Origin: Leclercia pneumoniae
GTDB taxonomy: Bacteria > Pseudomonadota > Gammaproteobacteria > Enterobacterales > Enterobacteriaceae
Direction: 5' to 3'
Assembly (NCBI RefSeq): GCF_017348915.1
Contig: NZ_CP071383.1
Coordinates: 3,410,001 to 3,474,000 of the forward strand
DNA length: 64,000 nucleotides
Shown here: positions 13,387 to 23,476 of the stretch, in pieces
How positions within the stretch are numbered: position 1 is the stretch's first letter
Layout of the letters: each line of letters opens with the position of its first letter
Translations under genes and position numbers: made by a program
Notes under the pieces: generated by a model
What the model was told of the DNA's origin: nothing
Databases searched by the model: none
What the model saw: only the letters and a program-made list of their open reading frames with translations

Positions 13387-14727
13387 TCAGTGGCGACCAA
13401 ACGCCGGGCGTTTGCGATCAAATGTCCAGCCGGGGATGAGATACTGCATCGGGCCTGCGTCATTACGCGCCCCACCAGGCAGCTTTTTATACAGCGCATT
13501 GGCTTTATGGATCTGATCCCAGTCAAGCTCTACGCCGAGACCCGGCGCATCCGGAACAGCAATCATGCCGTTCTTAATTTCCAGAGGATTTTTGGTCAGG
13601 CGCGCATCGCCCTCCTGCCAAATCCAGTGCGTATCGATGGCGGTCGGCTTACCGGGCGCGGCGGCCCCCACGTGGGTAAACATCGCCAGCGAGATATCAA
13701 AGTGGTTATTGGAGTGGCAGCCCCAGGTTAAGCCCCAGTCGTCGCACAGTTGCGCAACGCGCACTGCGCCGGAGAGGGTCCAGAAATGGGGATCAGCCAG
13801 CGGGATATCGACCGAGTTCAGCATCACCGCATGACCCATTTCACACCAGTTTGTCGCGATCATGTTGGTGGCCACCGGCAGCCCGGTGGCGCGGCGAAAT
13901 TCCGCCATCACCTCGCGTCCGGAGAAGCCCTGCTCTGCGCCACACGGATCTTCCGCGTAGGTCAGGACATCCCCCAGCCCTTTACACAGCCCGATAGCCT
14001 CGTCCAGCAGCCAGGCTCCATTAGGATCCACGGTGATTCGCGCCTCAGGGAAACGCTTTTTCAGCGCCCGAATGCTGTCAATCTCCTGTTCGCCCGGCAG
14101 CACGCCGCCCTTCAGTTTGAAATCTTTAAAACCGTAACGATCTTGCGCCGCCTCGGCCAGGCGGACCACGGCCTCGCTGGAGAGCGCCTCCTGATGGCGC
14201 AGGTGATACCAGTCATGGCTGCCAGGCGTATGCGCCAGATAAGGCAGATCGGTTTTATTGCGATCCCCGACATAGAACAGATAACCCAGCACCGTGACCG
14301 CATCGCGCTGTTTGCCCGGACCAAGCAGTTCGCAGACCGGCACATGCAGCGCTTTCCCCAGCAGATCAAGCAGCGCGGCCTCCAGCGCCGCCACCGCGTT
14401 GACCCGTAGTTCAAAGGTCCAGGCACCTTTGCCAAAGGTATCGAAATCTGCGGACTGATTGCCCTTATGTACCTGTTGCACCACTTTATTCAGGCGGGCG
14501 ACCTCTTGCCCTACCACCAGCGAAGTGGCATCCACCAGCGTCTGATAAATAACTTCGCCGCCCGGCGCTTCACCGACGCCGGTATTCCCGGCGTTATCCG
14601 TCAGCACCACGATGTTACGGGTGAAGTAAGCATGGTGCGCACCGCCGATATTCAGCAGCATACTGTCCTGGCCGGCGACAGGGATAACCTGCATGTCCGT
14701 CACAATGGGGCTTGCTTGAGTGTTCAT
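13387..14727 (-). CDS. gudX: Glucarate dehydratase-related protein GudX
   Basis: A 446-residue paralogue of the adjacent GudD. It keeps the catalytic KxK at K204/K206 (DFKLKGG), the metal-site stretches [13 protein letters not shown] and [10 protein letters not shown], and the histidine in [12 protein letters not shown], so it looks catalytically competent. Differences from GudD cluster in the N-terminal capping domain that shapes the acid-sugar pocket. E. coli GudX is described as a poorly active glucarate dehydratase homologue. Its start codon overlaps the gudP stop by one base (TGATG), which implies translational coupling. Confidence 0.95.
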   Translation of the reverse strand: MNTQASPIVTDMQVIPVAGQDSMLLNIGGAHHAYFTRNIVVLTDNAGNTGVGEAPGGEVIYQTLVDATSLVVGQEVARLNKVVQQVHKGNQSADFDTFGKGAWTFELRVNAVAALEAALLDLLGKALHVPVCELLGPGKQRDAVTVLGYLFYVGDRNKTDLPYLAHTPGSHDWYHLRHQEALSSEAVVRLAEAAQDRYGFKDFKLKGGVLPGEQEIDSIRALKKRFPEARITVDPNGAWLLDEAIGLCKGLGDVLTYAEDPCGAEQGFSGREVMAEFRRATGLPVATNMIATNWCEMGHAVMLNSVDIPLADPHFWTLSGAVRVAQLCDDWGLTWGCHSNNHFDISLAMFTHVGAAAPGKPTAIDTHWIWQEGDARLTKNPLEIKNGMIAVPDAPGLGVELDWDQIHKANALYKKLPGGARNDAGPMQYLIPGWTFDRKRPAFGRH

Positions 14728-16082
14728 CAGGCGCGTTCTCCCACAGGTTTCAGTTCAATACGTTTAATATCTCCCACCAGCACCAGGTAGCTCAGTACGG
14801 CGACCAGAGCATGAACGCCCACATAAATCAGCGCGCCGTTAAAGGAGCCCGTGGTTCCCACGATGTAACCAATGGCAATCGGGGTAACGATACCGGAGAT
14901 ATTGCCGAACATGTTGAACAGACCGCCGCTCAGGCCGCTGATCTCTTTCGGCGCGGTATCGGCCATGACGGCCCATCCCAGCGCACCGATGCCCTTGCCG
15001 AAGAAGGCCATCGCCATAAAGCCGATAATCATCCACTCGGCGCTTACGTAATTGCAGAAGATCATGGTCATGGAGAGCAGCATGCCCAGTACGATGGGGG
15101 TTTTACGCGCAATATTCAGCGAACCGGTACGACGCATCAGCCAGTCGGAAATGACACCGCCCAGTACCCCACCAATAAAGCCGCAGACCGCCGGAACAGA
15201 GGCGACAAAGCCCGCTTTCAGAATCGACATGCCGCGCGCCTGCACCAGATAGACCGGGAACCAGGTGATAAAGAAATAGGTCAGGGCGTTGATACAGTAT
15301 TGACCCAGATAGATGCCAATCATCATGCGCGAGCCGATGAGCTGTTTGATCTGCCCCCATTTCTGGCTGAACGGTACTTTTACTTTCTCGCTTTTCTGAT
15401 CCATGTTGATCAGCGCGCCGCCTTCAGCAATGTACTCCAGCTCTTTTTTATTCACGCCAGGGTGTTGGTTCGGCTCGTGGATCACTTTCAGCCAGATAAA
15501 GCTGATTACGATCCCCAGTCCACCCATGAAGAAGAACACGTGCGACCAGCCCACTTCGTGAGTCAGCCAACCCATGATCGGGGCAAAAATAACCGTGGCA
15601 AAGTATTGCGCCGAGTTAAAGATCGCCACCGCCGTTCCCCTCTCCTGCGCCGGGAACCAGGCCGCCACGATTCGACTGTTTCCCGGGAACGATGGCGCTT
15701 CTGCCAGCCCGACCAGGAAGCGCAGCGTAAAGAGCGCAACGATAATGCCAAAACCGCTAAAGATATCGACGAACCCCTGCAGCAGGGTAAACATGGACCA
15801 GATAAAGATGGACCAGAAATAGACGCGTTTGGAGCCGAAGCGGTCAAGCAACCAGCCGCCGGGGATCTGGCCAATAACATAGGCCCATGAGAAAGCAGAG
15901 AAAACATAACCCATACCGACGGGATCGAGCCCGATATCTTTTGCCATCTCTGAACCGGCAATTGACAGGGTGGCGCGGTCGCCATAGTTAAAGGATGTGA
16001 CGATAAACAACATCACCACTATCCAGTAGCGAGCATTAGTGCGCTTCTCAGCGCTGCTCGCCGCGTGGCTAAATGTACTCAT
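14727..16082 (-). CDS. gudP: D-glucarate permease, MFS family (GudP)
   Basis: Inner-membrane proton symporter of the anion:cation symporter family of the major facilitator superfamily, importing D-glucarate. The 451 residues hold twelve predicted membrane helices with the family's [26 protein letters not shown] in helices 2-3 and the [15 protein letters not shown] stretch. It is the first gene of the four-gene operon, so the promoter must lie in the spacer upstream of 16082. Very close to E. coli GudP, which has 450 residues. Confidence 0.96.
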   Translation of the reverse strand: MSTFSHAASSAEKRTNARYWIVVMLFIVTSFNYGDRATLSIAGSEMAKDIGLDPVGMGYVFSAFSWAYVIGQIPGGWLLDRFGSKRVYFWSIFIWSMFTLLQGFVDIFSGFGIIVALFTLRFLVGLAEAPSFPGNSRIVAAWFPAQERGTAVAIFNSAQYFATVIFAPIMGWLTHEVGWSHVFFFMGGLGIVISFIWLKVIHEPNQHPGVNKKELEYIAEGGALINMDQKSEKVKVPFSQKWGQIKQLIGSRMMIGIYLGQYCINALTYFFITWFPVYLVQARGMSILKAGFVASVPAVCGFIGGVLGGVISDWLMRRTGSLNIARKTPIVLGMLLSMTMIFCNYVSAEWMIIGFMAMAFFGKGIGALGWAVMADTAPKEISGLSGGLFNMFGNISGIVTPIAIGYIVGTTGSFNGALIYVGVHALVAVLSYLVLVGDIKRIELKPVGERA

Positions 16083-16410
16083 TGTTGCACTCCTGAATCA
16101 TAGCTTTTATCGCTACGTTCATTCTGAACAGCACAACCTGTAGGGTAATCAGAATGACGTGTTAGTGTTTTGCAGTTTTTGTACTCAAGGTCATATTTGC
16201 CTTGTTGGCTGCATATTTTTTAACTGGCGAGAAAAGTATAAGAAAGGGACAACCTCTCCCTCACCGTGCAACACCACAACATTGGCGGATCGCATGCAGG
16301 TTGTTTTTGGCATAAGCCCAACCCAATGGAAGGCAGTTCACGGAAACGTGGCTGAAGTGAAAAAGTGGGGGGAAGAAAGAGAAGAATGTGAAACAGGTCG
16401 CTTGACGCAA
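16083..16410 (-). promoter_or_regulatory. Gene-free spacer upstream of gudP
   Basis: About 330 bp between the gudP start and the yqcA terminator (on minus, yqcA lies downstream of nothing here, so the spacer serves gudP). The stretch near gudP carries two imperfect copies of ATTCTGA/TCAGAAT (about 16119-16125 and 16148-16154) that form an inverted pair and could be an operator. In E. coli gud genes are activated by CdaR, but I cannot identify its site with confidence. An 84-codon open frame on plus (16159-16413) has no recognisable product and is not called. Confidence 0.4.
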
Positions 16411-16436
16411 TAGAAAGCCCTCCCGGCGCGGGAGGG
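16411..16436 (-). terminator. Terminator after yqcA
   Basis: On minus, CCCTCCCG-CGC-CGGGAGGG followed by CTTTCTATT begins eight bases beyond the yqcA stop. It ends the yqcC-truC-yqcA operon. Confidence 0.75.
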
Positions 16437-16443
16437 CCAGCCT

Positions 16444-16890
16444 TTAGCCGAGAAGTGTGCCCCAGTGTTCAACCCAGGGGTTGGATTCGCTCTCGGGTTC
16501 AGGATGCTCGGCGGCGTCAATCATCAGCATGTCGCCCACGCGCTTAGCACTCTGCTCCTGTAACAGGGCATCGAACAGCTTACCGCCACCACAAAAGTTG
16601 GCGTAGCTGCTGTCACCGAGCGCGATAATGCCGTAGCGCATCTCAGGCTGGTATCCCAGATCTTTGAGCCCCTGGAACAGCGGAACAATACTGTCCGGCA
16701 GATCGCCCTGCCCGGTAGTGGACGTGACGACCAGCGCAAACTGCCCCTGATACTTCTGCCAGTCGGCCAGCTCAGGATCTTCATACACCGTCGCTTTATG
16801 GCCCATCTCACCAAGGATGGTCTCGGCCTCTTCGGCGACCAGTAGCGCGTTGCCGTACATCGTGCCGACAAAAATTCCGACCTCAGCCAT
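16444..16890 (-). CDS. yqcA: Flavodoxin-like protein YqcA
   Basis: Short-chain flavodoxin family electron carrier of about 148 residues. The start at ATG 16890 gives [21 protein letters not shown], whose TMYGNA is the FMN phosphate-binding loop; [13 protein letters not shown] and [13 protein letters not shown] are the two FMN isoalloxazine loops. A longer in-frame extension to 17019 would run into truC and lacks similarity. It is the last gene of yqcC-truC-yqcA, 10 bp after truC. The E. coli orthologue is a characterised flavodoxin with unknown physiological partner. Confidence 0.95.
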   Translation of the reverse strand: MAEVGIFVGTMYGNALLVAEEAETILGEMGHKATVYEDPELADWQKYQGQFALVVTSTTGQGDLPDSIVPLFQGLKDLGYQPEMRYGIIALGDSSYANFCGGGKLFDALLQEQSAKRVGDMLMIDAAEHPEPESESNPWVEHWGTLLG

Positions 16891-16900
16891 ACATGACTCC

Positions 16901-17689
16901 CTACGTTGAATGCGTTTGCTGTTCATCCTGAACGTTGGCGGCAGCAAACTCAACCCTTTCATTTTCGGGGAGTTGTCCACGCCAGCCAAACTGTGACAGG
17001 GCCTGCATCCATACCTCATCCAGCCCGGCGCGGATAACCAGCGGCTCGCCGGTGAAGGGATGCGTCAAACTCAGCTGGCTGGCATGCAGCATCAGACGAT
17101 TGCAGCCAAAATGTTCTGCGGCGCTGCGGTTCTGGCGCAGGTCGCCATGCTTGCTGTCGCCAATAATCGGGTGGCGGAGGTGGGCCAGATGACGACGAAG
17201 TTGATGTTTGCGCCCGGTTTTGGGCTCCAGCTCCACCAGACTGTATCGGGTAGTGGGGAATTTACTGGTAGCCACAGCCATTTCGGTGGTGGCAAAGCCG
17301 CGATAGTGCGTCACCGCAGGCTGTGGGTCTTTGTCTTCGCGCGCGTATTTATCGCCAATTTTATCCAGCTCTTCCACCAGCGGGTAATCGAGGGTCGCCG
17401 TCTCCGTTAACCAGCCGCGCACAATAGCGTGGTAACGTTTCTGGATCTGATGCTGTTCGAATTGCTGCGACAACAGGCGCCCGGCCTCGCTGGAAAGCCC
17501 CATGAGCAGGACACCAGAGGTAGGGCGATCGAGACGATGGACAGTAAACACATGCTGACCAATCTGGTCGCGCACGGTTTGCATCACCACCACTTTTTCA
17601 TCGCGATCGAGCCAGCTGCGGTGCACAAGCCAGCCGGAGGGCTTGTTCACCGCCACCAGCCACTCATCCTGATAAAGGATTTCAATCAT
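16901..17689 (-). CDS. truC: tRNA pseudouridine(65) synthase TruC
   Basis: Isomerises U65 in tRNA-Ile1 and tRNA-Asp. A 262-residue RluA-family pseudouridine synthase; the catalytic aspartate is D54 in [12 protein letters not shown], preceded by [13 protein letters not shown] and followed by [13 protein letters not shown]. The start overlaps the stop of yqcC by four bases (ATGA), so the two are translationally coupled. Two residues longer than E. coli TruC. Confidence 0.96.
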   Translation of the reverse strand: MIEILYQDEWLVAVNKPSGWLVHRSWLDRDEKVVVMQTVRDQIGQHVFTVHRLDRPTSGVLLMGLSSEAGRLLSQQFEQHQIQKRYHAIVRGWLTETATLDYPLVEELDKIGDKYAREDKDPQPAVTHYRGFATTEMAVATSKFPTTRYSLVELEPKTGRKHQLRRHLAHLRHPIIGDSKHGDLRQNRSAAEHFGCNRLMLHASQLSLTHPFTGEPLVIRAGLDEVWMQALSQFGWRGQLPENERVEFAAANVQDEQQTHST

Positions 17690-18012
17690 GCTTTGCCGCC
17701 GAACAGGGCGTCGAGCGCCTCGAGTTCCGCCAGCAGCGCATCGCGCGCGGGGTGGGCGGCATCCAGCGCCATTTCGTAATAGGGTGCAACGGCAAAAGCT
17801 TGCGGCAGCGGATGACCGCTATCAAGCAGTGCGTGCAGTCGGGGGATCATTACCCACTGCAGCCACTCAAACGGTGCAAGGGTGTCCAGGCAGAATGGCT
17901 GCGTACTGGCAAACGCCTCTGGCGCTGGCGCCGCTGTTTGCCAGAGCTGCTGCGCCTGCATTAGGGCTTCGAGTGCGTGCAACTGCGCGCGCACGCTTTC
18001 GTGATGGGTCAT
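17686..18012 (-). CDS. yqcC: YqcC family protein
   Basis: Small protein of 108 residues with a conserved core (TQPFCLDTLAPFEWLQWVMIP and FAVAPYYEMAL) typical of the DUF446 family; function is unknown. The ATG at 18012 is chosen over an upstream in-frame ATG at 18048 because it matches the E. coli length and has an excellent GGAGGTGAT ribosome-binding site directly in front. It is the first gene of yqcC-truC-yqcA and lies just downstream of the csrB terminator on the same strand. Confidence 0.93.
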   Translation of the reverse strand: MTHHESVRAQLHALEALMQAQQLWQTAAPAPEAFASTQPFCLDTLAPFEWLQWVMIPRLHALLDSGHPLPQAFAVAPYYEMALDAAHPARDALLAELEALDALFGGKA

Positions 18013-18068
18013 ATCACCTCCACTGAAAATCTGAACGGCGCGCAGCATAGCAAAGACCGCGCAGAAAT

Positions 18069-18432
18069 AAAAAAAGGGAGCACTGTAAAAACAGTGCTCC
18101 CGGTTCGTTTCGCAGCAATCCAGCTACTTTTCGTGCTCCCTGCTCATCCGTGACAACTTTTCCTCTGACCCGAAGGCCTGGTCATCCGTTTACCGCTGCA
18201 TCCTGCATCACACCGTCCTGGTGTGATTGTCCATCCTGAGACGTCCTGGCCTTCCTGACCCACCGGGCATCCTGACCGGCTCTCGTTCTCCTTCCTGGAG
18301 GTGTCCCTTACGCGTCCTGCGTGTTCCGCTTTGCTTCGTCCAGAAGCCTTCCTTGTAACGCCTTCCTGACGTGTCCTGCTTTAGTAACGCCATCATCCTG
18401 ATGTTCGTTGCTGGTGTTGACTTCCTGTCAAC
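18069..18432 (-). ncRNA. csrB: CsrB, CsrA-sequestering regulatory RNA
   Basis: About 363 nt. The minus strand starts near GUUGACAGGAAGUCAAC, then carries roughly twenty GGA motifs, many of them in stem-loops as CAGGAUG or AGGA, with the conserved end AGAGGAAAAGUUGUCACGGAUGAGCAGGGAGC and a terminator GGGAGCACUG-UUUUUA-CAGUGCUCCC plus U-tract. These features and the yqcC-syd location identify CsrB. The RNA binds many CsrA dimers through the GGA sites and relieves CsrA repression. Transcription depends on the BarA-UvrY system; barA is in this window and the UvrY-type box is upstream. An 80-codon frame inside is a shadow. Confidence 0.95.
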
Positions 18433-18604
18433 GAATATAGAATCCGCCATTCCGCTTCGTCTTACAAGGCATGCTGTAAGCCTGACGAAGGCGGCGCTAA
18501 GTGAATAGCAGCGTGTGCTACCATATAAATGGTTGATTATAAGAAGATAAAAAGAATTGTCTGAAAAACTATCTTAAGAAGATTCCAGCGATCTCTCACA
18601 AGCT

Positions 18605-18624
18605 TTGTAAGAGATCTCTTACAA
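18605..18624. promoter_or_regulatory. UvrY (GacA/SirA) box upstream of csrB
   Basis: A perfect 20-bp palindrome with core TGTAAGAGATCTCTTACA, centred about 182 bp upstream of the csrB 5' end. It matches the known GacA/SirA/UvrY recognition sequence TGTAAG-N6-CTTACA exactly. The rest of 18451-18642 is AT-rich csrB promoter DNA. Confidence 0.9.
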
Positions 18625-18642
18625 GACGAGTAGTATTCCGGA

Positions 18643-19188
18643 TTACACTACGGGCTGTAGTTGATTGAGGAAATCCGCAAGATTATTAGCGAGAACTTCA
18701 CGTTGGCGGGTGCCGAGCGTCTCTCTGATTACCTCGCCGGAAAGGTTGCACAGGGAAATTACGTCCAGCTCGCTATCCAGTGTGGCAATAAAAAACGTAG
18801 GCGATAGCTTAAGGCGTTTCTGTGTGACCAGATGGCCGATCAGATTTTCCTGCACACGCTGGAAATCGGTTTCGCTCCAGCTTTGCAGCAACATCATCGT
18901 GCAATTGCCAAATCTGGCGCCCATATCCCCGGCAAACTGTGAGGTATAGAAAGCAGTAACGGCTGGTTGTACCACAATGTCCATCGCCCGTTCAATGCCC
19001 TTTACATTCTGCTCAGCCGTGAAAGGCTGCGGCTGCCAGATGACCGCGCCGCCGCAGGTGCTGATGATGCACGGAGAGGGAACCCCTACGTACTCTTCGC
19101 TTTGCGGCCAGGTCCCCTTTTGATCATGCCAGGCATCGCAATAACGTGTGGTAAAGCCCTTCAGGGCAGCTGCGATCTCTTTTTCCAC
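18643..19188 (-). CDS. syd: SecY-interacting protein Syd
   Basis: Cytosolic protein of 181 residues that binds SecY at the inner membrane and is thought to act as a quality check on the translocon. Length equals E. coli Syd; conserved segments are [20 protein letters not shown] near the N-terminus, [20 protein letters not shown] in the middle and [17 protein letters not shown] toward the end. Divergent from queF with 69 bp between the starts. A terminator could not be recognised; the gene ends just before the UvrY box, on the same strand as csrB. Confidence 0.95.
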   Translation of the reverse strand: MEKEIAAALKGFTTRYCDAWHDQKGTWPQSEEYVGVPSPCIISTCGGAVIWQPQPFTAEQNVKGIERAMDIVVQPAVTAFYTSQFAGDMGARFGNCTMMLLQSWSETDFQRVQENLIGHLVTQKRLKLSPTFFIATLDSELDVISLCNLSGEVIRETLGTRQREVLANNLADFLNQLQPVV

Positions 19189-19257
19189 CGATTTCTCTCT
19201 TCACTTAAGCCAGGATACACTCAGCTCTATAGTTTACCGTTAAAGCGACAATGAAAC

Positions 19258-20100
19258 ATGTCTTACGAAGGAAATCAGGCCCTGACGGGCTTAACATTGG
19301 GTAAAACCACCGATTATCGTGATGTCTATGACGCCAGCCTGCTCCAGGGCGTGCCGCGTAGCCTGAACCGCGATCCGCTGGGGCTGAGCGCAGATGCTCT
19401 CCCCTTCCATGGCGGTGATATCTGGACGCTGTACGAGCTTTCATGGCTCAATGCGCGCGGCCTGCCGCAAGTAGCGGTGGGCCATGTCGAACTGGACTAC
19501 ACCAGCGTGAATCTGGTGGAATCCAAAAGCTTTAAGCTCTATCTCAATAGCTTTAATCAGACGCGATTCACGAGCTGGGAAGAGGTACAAGAAACCTTGC
19601 AGCGCGATTTAAGCGCCTGCGCCCAGGGTAAGGTGACGGTGGCGCTCTATCGCCTGCATGAACTGGAAGGTCAGCCCATCGCTCACCTGCACGGTACCTG
19701 TATCGACGAGCAGGCCATCGACATCGACAACTACGAATTTGACACCGCTTATCTGCAAGATGCTGCCAGCGGTGATGTAGTGGAAGAGACCCTGGTGAGC
19801 CACCTGCTGAAATCTAACTGTCTGATCACCCATCAGCCGGACTGGGGCTCGGTACAGATTCAGTATCGCGGTGGCAAAATCGATCGTGAAAAACTGCTGC
19901 GCTACCTCGTCTCTTTCCGACATCACAACGAATTTCACGAGCAGTGCGTAGAGCGGATTTTTAATGACATTCTGCACTTCTGTCAGCCAGAGTCCCTGAG
20001 CGTGTACGCCCGCTATACCCGCCGCGGCGGCCTGGATATCAATCCATGGCGCAGTAATAGCGATTTTGTGCCGGCCACCGGCCGCCTGGTCCGTCAGTAA
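19258..20100 (+). CDS. queF: NADPH-dependent 7-cyano-7-deazaguanine reductase
   Basis: Reduces preQ0 to preQ1 in queuosine biosynthesis. The 280-residue protein is the long, two-subdomain YqcD type of QueF. The catalytic cysteine is C188 in [13 protein letters not shown] with D195 close after, and the substrate-binding [17 protein letters not shown] lies near residue 88. E. coli QueF has 282 residues. Start ATG 19258 is taken because it gives [16 protein letters not shown] and lies 69 bp from the divergent syd start. Confidence 0.97.
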   Translation: MSYEGNQALTGLTLGKTTDYRDVYDASLLQGVPRSLNRDPLGLSADALPFHGGDIWTLYELSWLNARGLPQVAVGHVELDYTSVNLVESKSFKLYLNSFNQTRFTSWEEVQETLQRDLSACAQGKVTVALYRLHELEGQPIAHLHGTCIDEQAIDIDNYEFDTAYLQDAASGDVVEETLVSHLLKSNCLITHQPDWGSVQIQYRGGKIDREKLLRYLVSFRHHNEFHEQCVERIFNDILHFCQPESLSVYARYTRRGGLDINPWRSNSDFVPATGRLVRQ

Positions 20101-20121
20101 AGTAAATAATTTCACAATAAT

Positions 20122-20143
20122 GCGCGGTCTGTTCCGCGCTTTA
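20122..20143 (+). terminator. Hairpin after queF
   Basis: GCGCGG-TCTGTT-CCGCGC followed by TTTAG, 21 bp after the queF stop; the short T-run makes termination likely but not certain. Confidence 0.45.
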
Positions 20144-20217
20144 GGTTGTGAAAGGTCATAAGCCAGGGCTATTGTAATCAACAGGGAATGACGATAAACG
20201 TCCCATAAGGAGCTCAC

Positions 20218-21582
20218 TTGATTACACATATTAGCCCGCTTGGCTCTATGGATATGTTGTCGCAGCTGGAAGTGGACATGCTTAAAAGCACGGCCAGCAG
20301 CGATCTTTATCAACTGTTTCGCAACTGTTCACTTGCCGTTCTGAACTCCGGAAGCCTGACCGATAACAGCAAAGAGCTGCTCTCGCGCTTCGAAAGTTTT
20401 GACATTAACGTCCTGCGTCGCGAACGCGGCGTGAAGCTGGAACTGATTAATCCACCGGAAGATGCCTTTGTGGATGGGCGCATTATTCGCTCCCTGCAGG
20501 CGAACCTCTTTGCGGTGCTGCGTGACATCCTGTTTGTTAATGGCCAAATCAGCAACGCCGGGCGATTCCAGCATCTGGATCTGGAAAGCTCGACCCACAT
20601 TACCAACCTGGTCTTTTCTATTTTACGTAACGCCCGTGCCCTGCACGTGGGCGAAGCGCCGAGTATGGTCGTCTGCTGGGGTGGCCACTCCATCAACGAA
20701 ACCGAATATCTGTATGCCCGTCGGGTGGGAACCCAACTGGGCCTGCGTGAACTGAATATCTGCACCGGCTGCGGCCCGGGCGCTATGGAAGCGCCAATGA
20801 AAGGGGCTGCCGTAGGCCATGCCCAGCAGCGCTACAAAGAGGGGCGTTTTATCGGGATGACCGAACCCTCGATCATTGCCGCTGAGCCGCCTAACCCGCT
20901 GGTTAACGAACTGATTATCATGCCGGATATCGAAAAACGCCTTGAGGCGTTTGTCCGTATTGCGCACGGTATAATCATCTTCCCGGGCGGGGTAGGTACC
21001 GCAGAAGAGCTGCTGTACTTGCTCGGCATTCTGATGCACCCGGCGAACAAGGATCAGGTGCTGCCGCTGATCCTCACCGGCCCGAAAGAGAGCGCAGATT
21101 ACTTCCGCGTGCTGGATGAATTTATTGTCCATACGCTGGGCGAGGCGGCTCGTCGTCACTATCGCATCATCATCGATGACGCGGCGGAAGTGGCGCGGCA
21201 GATGAAAAAAGCGATGCCGCTGGTCAAAGAGAACCGTCGCGAAACCGGCGATGCCTACAGCTTTAACTGGTCTATCCGTATCGCGCCGGATCTGCAGATC
21301 CCGTTTGAACCGTCGCATGAAAATATGGCGAACCTGAAACTTTACCCTGATCAGCCCGTTGAAGTTTTGGCTGCGGATCTGCGTCGTGCCTTCTCTGGCA
21401 TCGTGGCGGGTAACGTGAAAGAGGTCGGGATCCGCGCCATCGAGGCGTACGGTCCTTATAAAATTCATGGCGATCCTGAAATGATGCGCCGTATGGACGA
21501 CCTGCTGCAGGGCTTCGTTGCTCAGCATCGTATGAAATTACCGGGCTCTGCCTATATCCCCTGCTACGAAATCTGCGCCTAA
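20218..21582 (+). CDS. ppnN: Pyrimidine/purine-5'-nucleotide nucleosidase PpnN
   Basis: Cleaves nucleoside monophosphates to base and ribose-5-phosphate; in E. coli it is an alarmone-binding LOG-family enzyme stimulated by (p)ppGpp. The 454 residues contain the family signature [14 protein letters not shown] (nucleotide pocket) and [17 protein letters not shown]-terminal (DUF4478) and C-terminal (DUF3412) extensions are present at full length. The start codon is TTG at 20218, eight bases after AAGGAGC, and gives [14 protein letters not shown], the conserved N-terminus. Its effector synthetase RelA is encoded in the same window. Confidence 0.97.
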   Translation: MITHISPLGSMDMLSQLEVDMLKSTASSDLYQLFRNCSLAVLNSGSLTDNSKELLSRFESFDINVLRRERGVKLELINPPEDAFVDGRIIRSLQANLFAVLRDILFVNGQISNAGRFQHLDLESSTHITNLVFSILRNARALHVGEAPSMVVCWGGHSINETEYLYARRVGTQLGLRELNICTGCGPGAMEAPMKGAAVGHAQQRYKEGRFIGMTEPSIIAAEPPNPLVNELIIMPDIEKRLEAFVRIAHGIIIFPGGVGTAEELLYLLGILMHPANKDQVLPLILTGPKESADYFRVLDEFIVHTLGEAARRHYRIIIDDAAEVARQMKKAMPLVKENRRETGDAYSFNWSIRIAPDLQIPFEPSHENMANLKLYPDQPVEVLAADLRRAFSGIVAGNVKEVGIRAIEAYGPYKIHGDPEMMRRMDDLLQGFVAQHRMKLPGSAYIPCYEICA

Positions 21583-21590
21583 TCTGCTTT

Positions 21591-21618
21591 TGCCCGGTTA
21601 ACATGCCGGGCAATTTTC
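21591..21618 (+). terminator. Terminator after ppnN
   Basis: TGCCCGG, an eight-base loop and CCGGGCA, followed by ATTTTCC, eight bases after the ppnN stop. Confidence 0.75.
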
Positions 21619-22121
21619 CTCCCCTGCGCTCCTCATCATCTTGTTCATAGTCATCAGGCATATAGACACGCCCTTATCATTCCTCAAACTTATAGTTTTT
21701 CGCATTCTGCTGCGCGCGCAAACGTTTACCTGGAATGTGTAACCGGAAAATATCACCACTAATCAAGGTTATTTGCTGGAATATCCTGAAAATCACCATC
21801 TTTACAGCGTAAGCCACCTATCTCTCTGGTAACGCTTTCAGCCTGTATGTCGTTAATGGTAGCCTTCGCGCCCGTAAATTCGCTTTGAAGTTTTTTTAGC
21901 AGATAAATGGTCTAAAGATATGCATCTCAAAAGTGGATTATTGCAATTGGGATCAAGATCACTGAAGGATTCATAACGAAAATGTATCTTTCCGCCCGCC
22001 AATAGTTACGGGCAAAAATTATATAAAAACCGTCACTAAACGAATTTCATATTACCGTTGGGCACTTTTTTATCGGATTCGACTAAAAAACCTGACAATT
22101 CGCTTCCTCCAGGAGATACAG
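21619..22121 (+). promoter_or_regulatory. Long AT-rich leader/promoter region of sdaC with a possible CRP site
   Basis: About 500 bp with no credible gene. At 21948-21963 TGGGA-TCAAGA-TCACT resembles the CRP consensus TGTGA-N6-TCACA with two mismatches, and E. coli sdaC is known to respond to CRP and Lrp. Several A/T tracts could suit Lrp or H-NS. A ribosome-binding site CAGGAGAT precedes the sdaC ATG. Confidence 0.45.
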
Positions 22122-23411
22122 ATGGAAACTACTCAAACCAGCACCGTTGCTTCGATTGATTCCCGAAGTGGCTGGCGCAAAACGGATACCATGTGGATGC
22201 TTGGCCTGTACGGCACAGCAATCGGCGCTGGTGTACTGTTCCTTCCAATCAACGCAGGCGTAGGCGGTCTGATCCCGCTGATCATCATGGCGATCATCGC
22301 TTTCCCGATGACCTACTTTGCCCACCGCGGTCTGACCCGTTTCGTCCTGTCCGGTAAAAACCCGGGTGAAGACATTACGGAAGTGGTTGAAGAGCACTTC
22401 GGCGTTGGCGCAGGTAAACTGATTACCCTGCTCTACTTCTTCGCGATTTACCCGATTCTGTTGGTATACAGCGTGGCAATCACCAACACGGTTGAAAGCT
22501 TCATGACGCACCAGCTGCAGATGACCCCGCCACCGCGCGCCATTCTGTCGCTGATCCTTATCGTGGGCATGATGACTATCGTCCGTTTCGGCGAGCAAAT
22601 GATCGTGAAAGCGATGAGCGTGCTGGTCTTCCCGTTCGTTGCGGCGCTGATGCTGCTGGCTTGCTACCTGATCCCACAGTGGAACGGTGCAGCGCTGGAA
22701 ACCCTGTCTCTGAGCAGCGCTTCCGCAACCGGCAACGGCCTGCTGTTGACCCTGTGGCTGGCAATCCCTGTGATGGTCTTCTCCTTCAACCACTCGCCGA
22801 TCATCTCCTCCTTCGCAGTAGCGAAGCGTGAAGAGTACGGCGATAAAGCAGAGAAGAAATGCTCCAGTATTCTGGCACGTGCGCACATCATGATGGTGCT
22901 GACCGTTATGTTCTTCGTCTTCAGCTGCGTACTGAGCCTCTCTCCGGCGGATCTGGCTGCGGCGAAAGAGCAGAACATCTCTATTCTCTCTTACCTGGCG
23001 AACCACTTTAACGCACCGCTGATTGCCTGGATGGCGCCAATTATCGCCATTATCGCAATCACTAAATCCTTCCTGGGCCACTACCTGGGCGCACGTGAAG
23101 GCTTCAACGGTATGGTGATTAAATCTCTGCGCGGTAAAGGCAAGAGCATTGAAATCAACAAGCTGAACAAAATCACTGCGCTGTTTATGCTGCTGACCAC
23201 CTGGGCAGTTGCAACCCTGAACCCAAGCATCCTGGGGATGATTGAAACCCTGGGCGGCCCGGTTATCGCGATGATTCTGTTCCTGATGCCGATGTATGCG
23301 ATTCAGAAAGTGCCTGCGATGCGTAAATACAGCGGCCATATCAGCAACGTATTCGTTGTGATTATGGGCCTGATTGCCATCTCCGCTATCTTCTACTCGC
23401 TGTTCGCTTAA
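22122..23411 (+). CDS. sdaC: L-serine:H+ symporter SdaC
   Basis: High-affinity serine importer of the HAAAP family (amino acid/polyamine/organocation superfamily) in the inner membrane. The 429 residues hold eleven predicted helices; the first contains [19 protein letters not shown], typical of the SdaC/TdcC group. It is followed 65 bp later by sdaB, so import and deamination of serine are encoded together as in E. coli. A small GC-rich hairpin (about 23420-23439) without a T-run lies between them. Confidence 0.97.
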   Translation: METTQTSTVASIDSRSGWRKTDTMWMLGLYGTAIGAGVLFLPINAGVGGLIPLIIMAIIAFPMTYFAHRGLTRFVLSGKNPGEDITEVVEEHFGVGAGKLITLLYFFAIYPILLVYSVAITNTVESFMTHQLQMTPPPRAILSLILIVGMMTIVRFGEQMIVKAMSVLVFPFVAALMLLACYLIPQWNGAALETLSLSSASATGNGLLLTLWLAIPVMVFSFNHSPIISSFAVAKREEYGDKAEKKCSSILARAHIMMVLTVMFFVFSCVLSLSPADLAAAKEQNISILSYLANHFNAPLIAWMAPIIAIIAITKSFLGHYLGAREGFNGMVIKSLRGKGKSIEINKLNKITALFMLLTTWAVATLNPSILGMIETLGGPVIAMILFLMPMYAIQKVPAMRKYSGHISNVFVVIMGLIAISAIFYSLFA

Positions 23412-23476
23412 TTCCTTTCGCGCCGTCCTCGGGCGGCGCACTCTCTCCTCTTCAGACTGAAAGCAACGGACGCATC

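Noticed and set aside
16159-16413. Eighty-four-codon plus frame in the gudP upstream spacer
   Set aside because: Biased composition, no recognisable start signal or family, and it ends at the yqcA terminator; likely chance.
18208-18450. Eighty-codon minus frame between yqcC and syd
   Set aside because: It runs through csrB and the residues follow the GGA repeats of that RNA rather than a protein family.
22083-23441. A 452-codon open frame antisense to sdaC, and similar long frames opposite eno and pyrG
   Set aside because: They mirror well-conserved genes with strong codon bias and have histidine/glutamine-rich translations typical of antisense shadows.
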